64,000 nt of DNA from Xanthobacteraceae bacterium (GTDB lineage Bacteria > Pseudomonadota > Alphaproteobacteria > Rhizobiales > Xanthobacteraceae), in assembly GCA_029266425.1 (NCBI GenBank), contig JAQSWY010000034.1:50837-114836 (forward strand), in the 5' to 3' direction. The stretch's first letter is position 1. Every line of letters begins with the position of its first letter. The position numbers were made by a program, and so were the translations under genes. This document shows positions 63,758 through 64,000 of this stretch, piece by piece. The notes under the pieces are model-generated. The model was given only the letters and a program-made list of their open reading frames with translations, searched no databases and was not told where the DNA came from.

Positions 63758-64000
<243 letters not shown>

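Overview
This 64-kb window is high-GC DNA from an alphaproteobacterium, most likely a member of the Hyphomicrobiales (rhizobia and relatives). The support is: minCDE preceded by a CtrA-type TTAA-N7-TTAA box, an arsenic operon of the rhizobial arsR-aqpS-arsC-arsH kind, DUF2934, DUF892 and GH15 'stress' genes, an HrcA/CIRCE-type groESL, and intergenic hairpin arrays typical of that order. No rRNA, tRNA, transposase, integrase or CRISPR array was found.

Region by region: (1) 1-5.3 kb holds a DUF2934/DUF6766 pair, minCDE on the minus strand, an orphan DUF4255 (Pvc16-like) gene and a cation/proton antiporter. (2) 5.4-12.1 kb holds an ArsR-type regulator with an aldo/keto reductase, an arginine-to-proline catabolic pair (arginase, ornithine cyclodeaminase) divergent from an Lrp regulator, an Old Yellow Enzyme and an MHS-type transporter. 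(3) 12.2-19.2 kb holds a small repeat-containing ORF, an AcrAB-like RND pump and ilvD. (4) 19.2-33.7 kb is the most novel part. A phosphopantetheinyl transferase, a 1436-residue condensation-FkbH-carrier-thioesterase protein with no adenylation domain, and a free acyl carrier protein run on the minus strand. Divergent from them are an MdtABC-like pump and, convergently, a glycosyltransferase. I infer a small pathway making, and perhaps glycosylating and exporting, an acylated glycerate-type product. (5) 34-37.5 kb holds small unknown genes and a GH15 glucoamylase-like enzyme.

(6) 37.5-49 kb is an arsenate/phosphate island. A truncated monooxygenase, arsH, an MFS exporter, a Cys-pair PadR regulator, three arsenate reductase domains (one fused to ArsR), an AqpS-like channel and an orphan pstS lie on the minus strand. 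A second pst operon lies on the plus strand, and both of its permease genes are frameshifted. (7) 49-57.3 kb mixes intact carbohydrate and stress genes (two GH13 enzymes, DUF2243, DUF2934, DUF892) with remnants of a trehalose-synthase-like enzyme, CtaG, a cytochrome-oxidase-III-like protein and a PQQ dehydrogenase. (8) 57.4-61.2 kb encodes a PaoABC-like molybdenum aldehyde oxidoreductase. (9) 61.4-64 kb is a heat-shock block: two small unknown proteins, Hsp20, a CIRCE element, groES and the start of groEL, which runs off the end.

All assignments come from reading the translations and motifs. No database search was run, so family names rest on recognised motifs, length and context. Frameshifts could in principle be sequencing errors.
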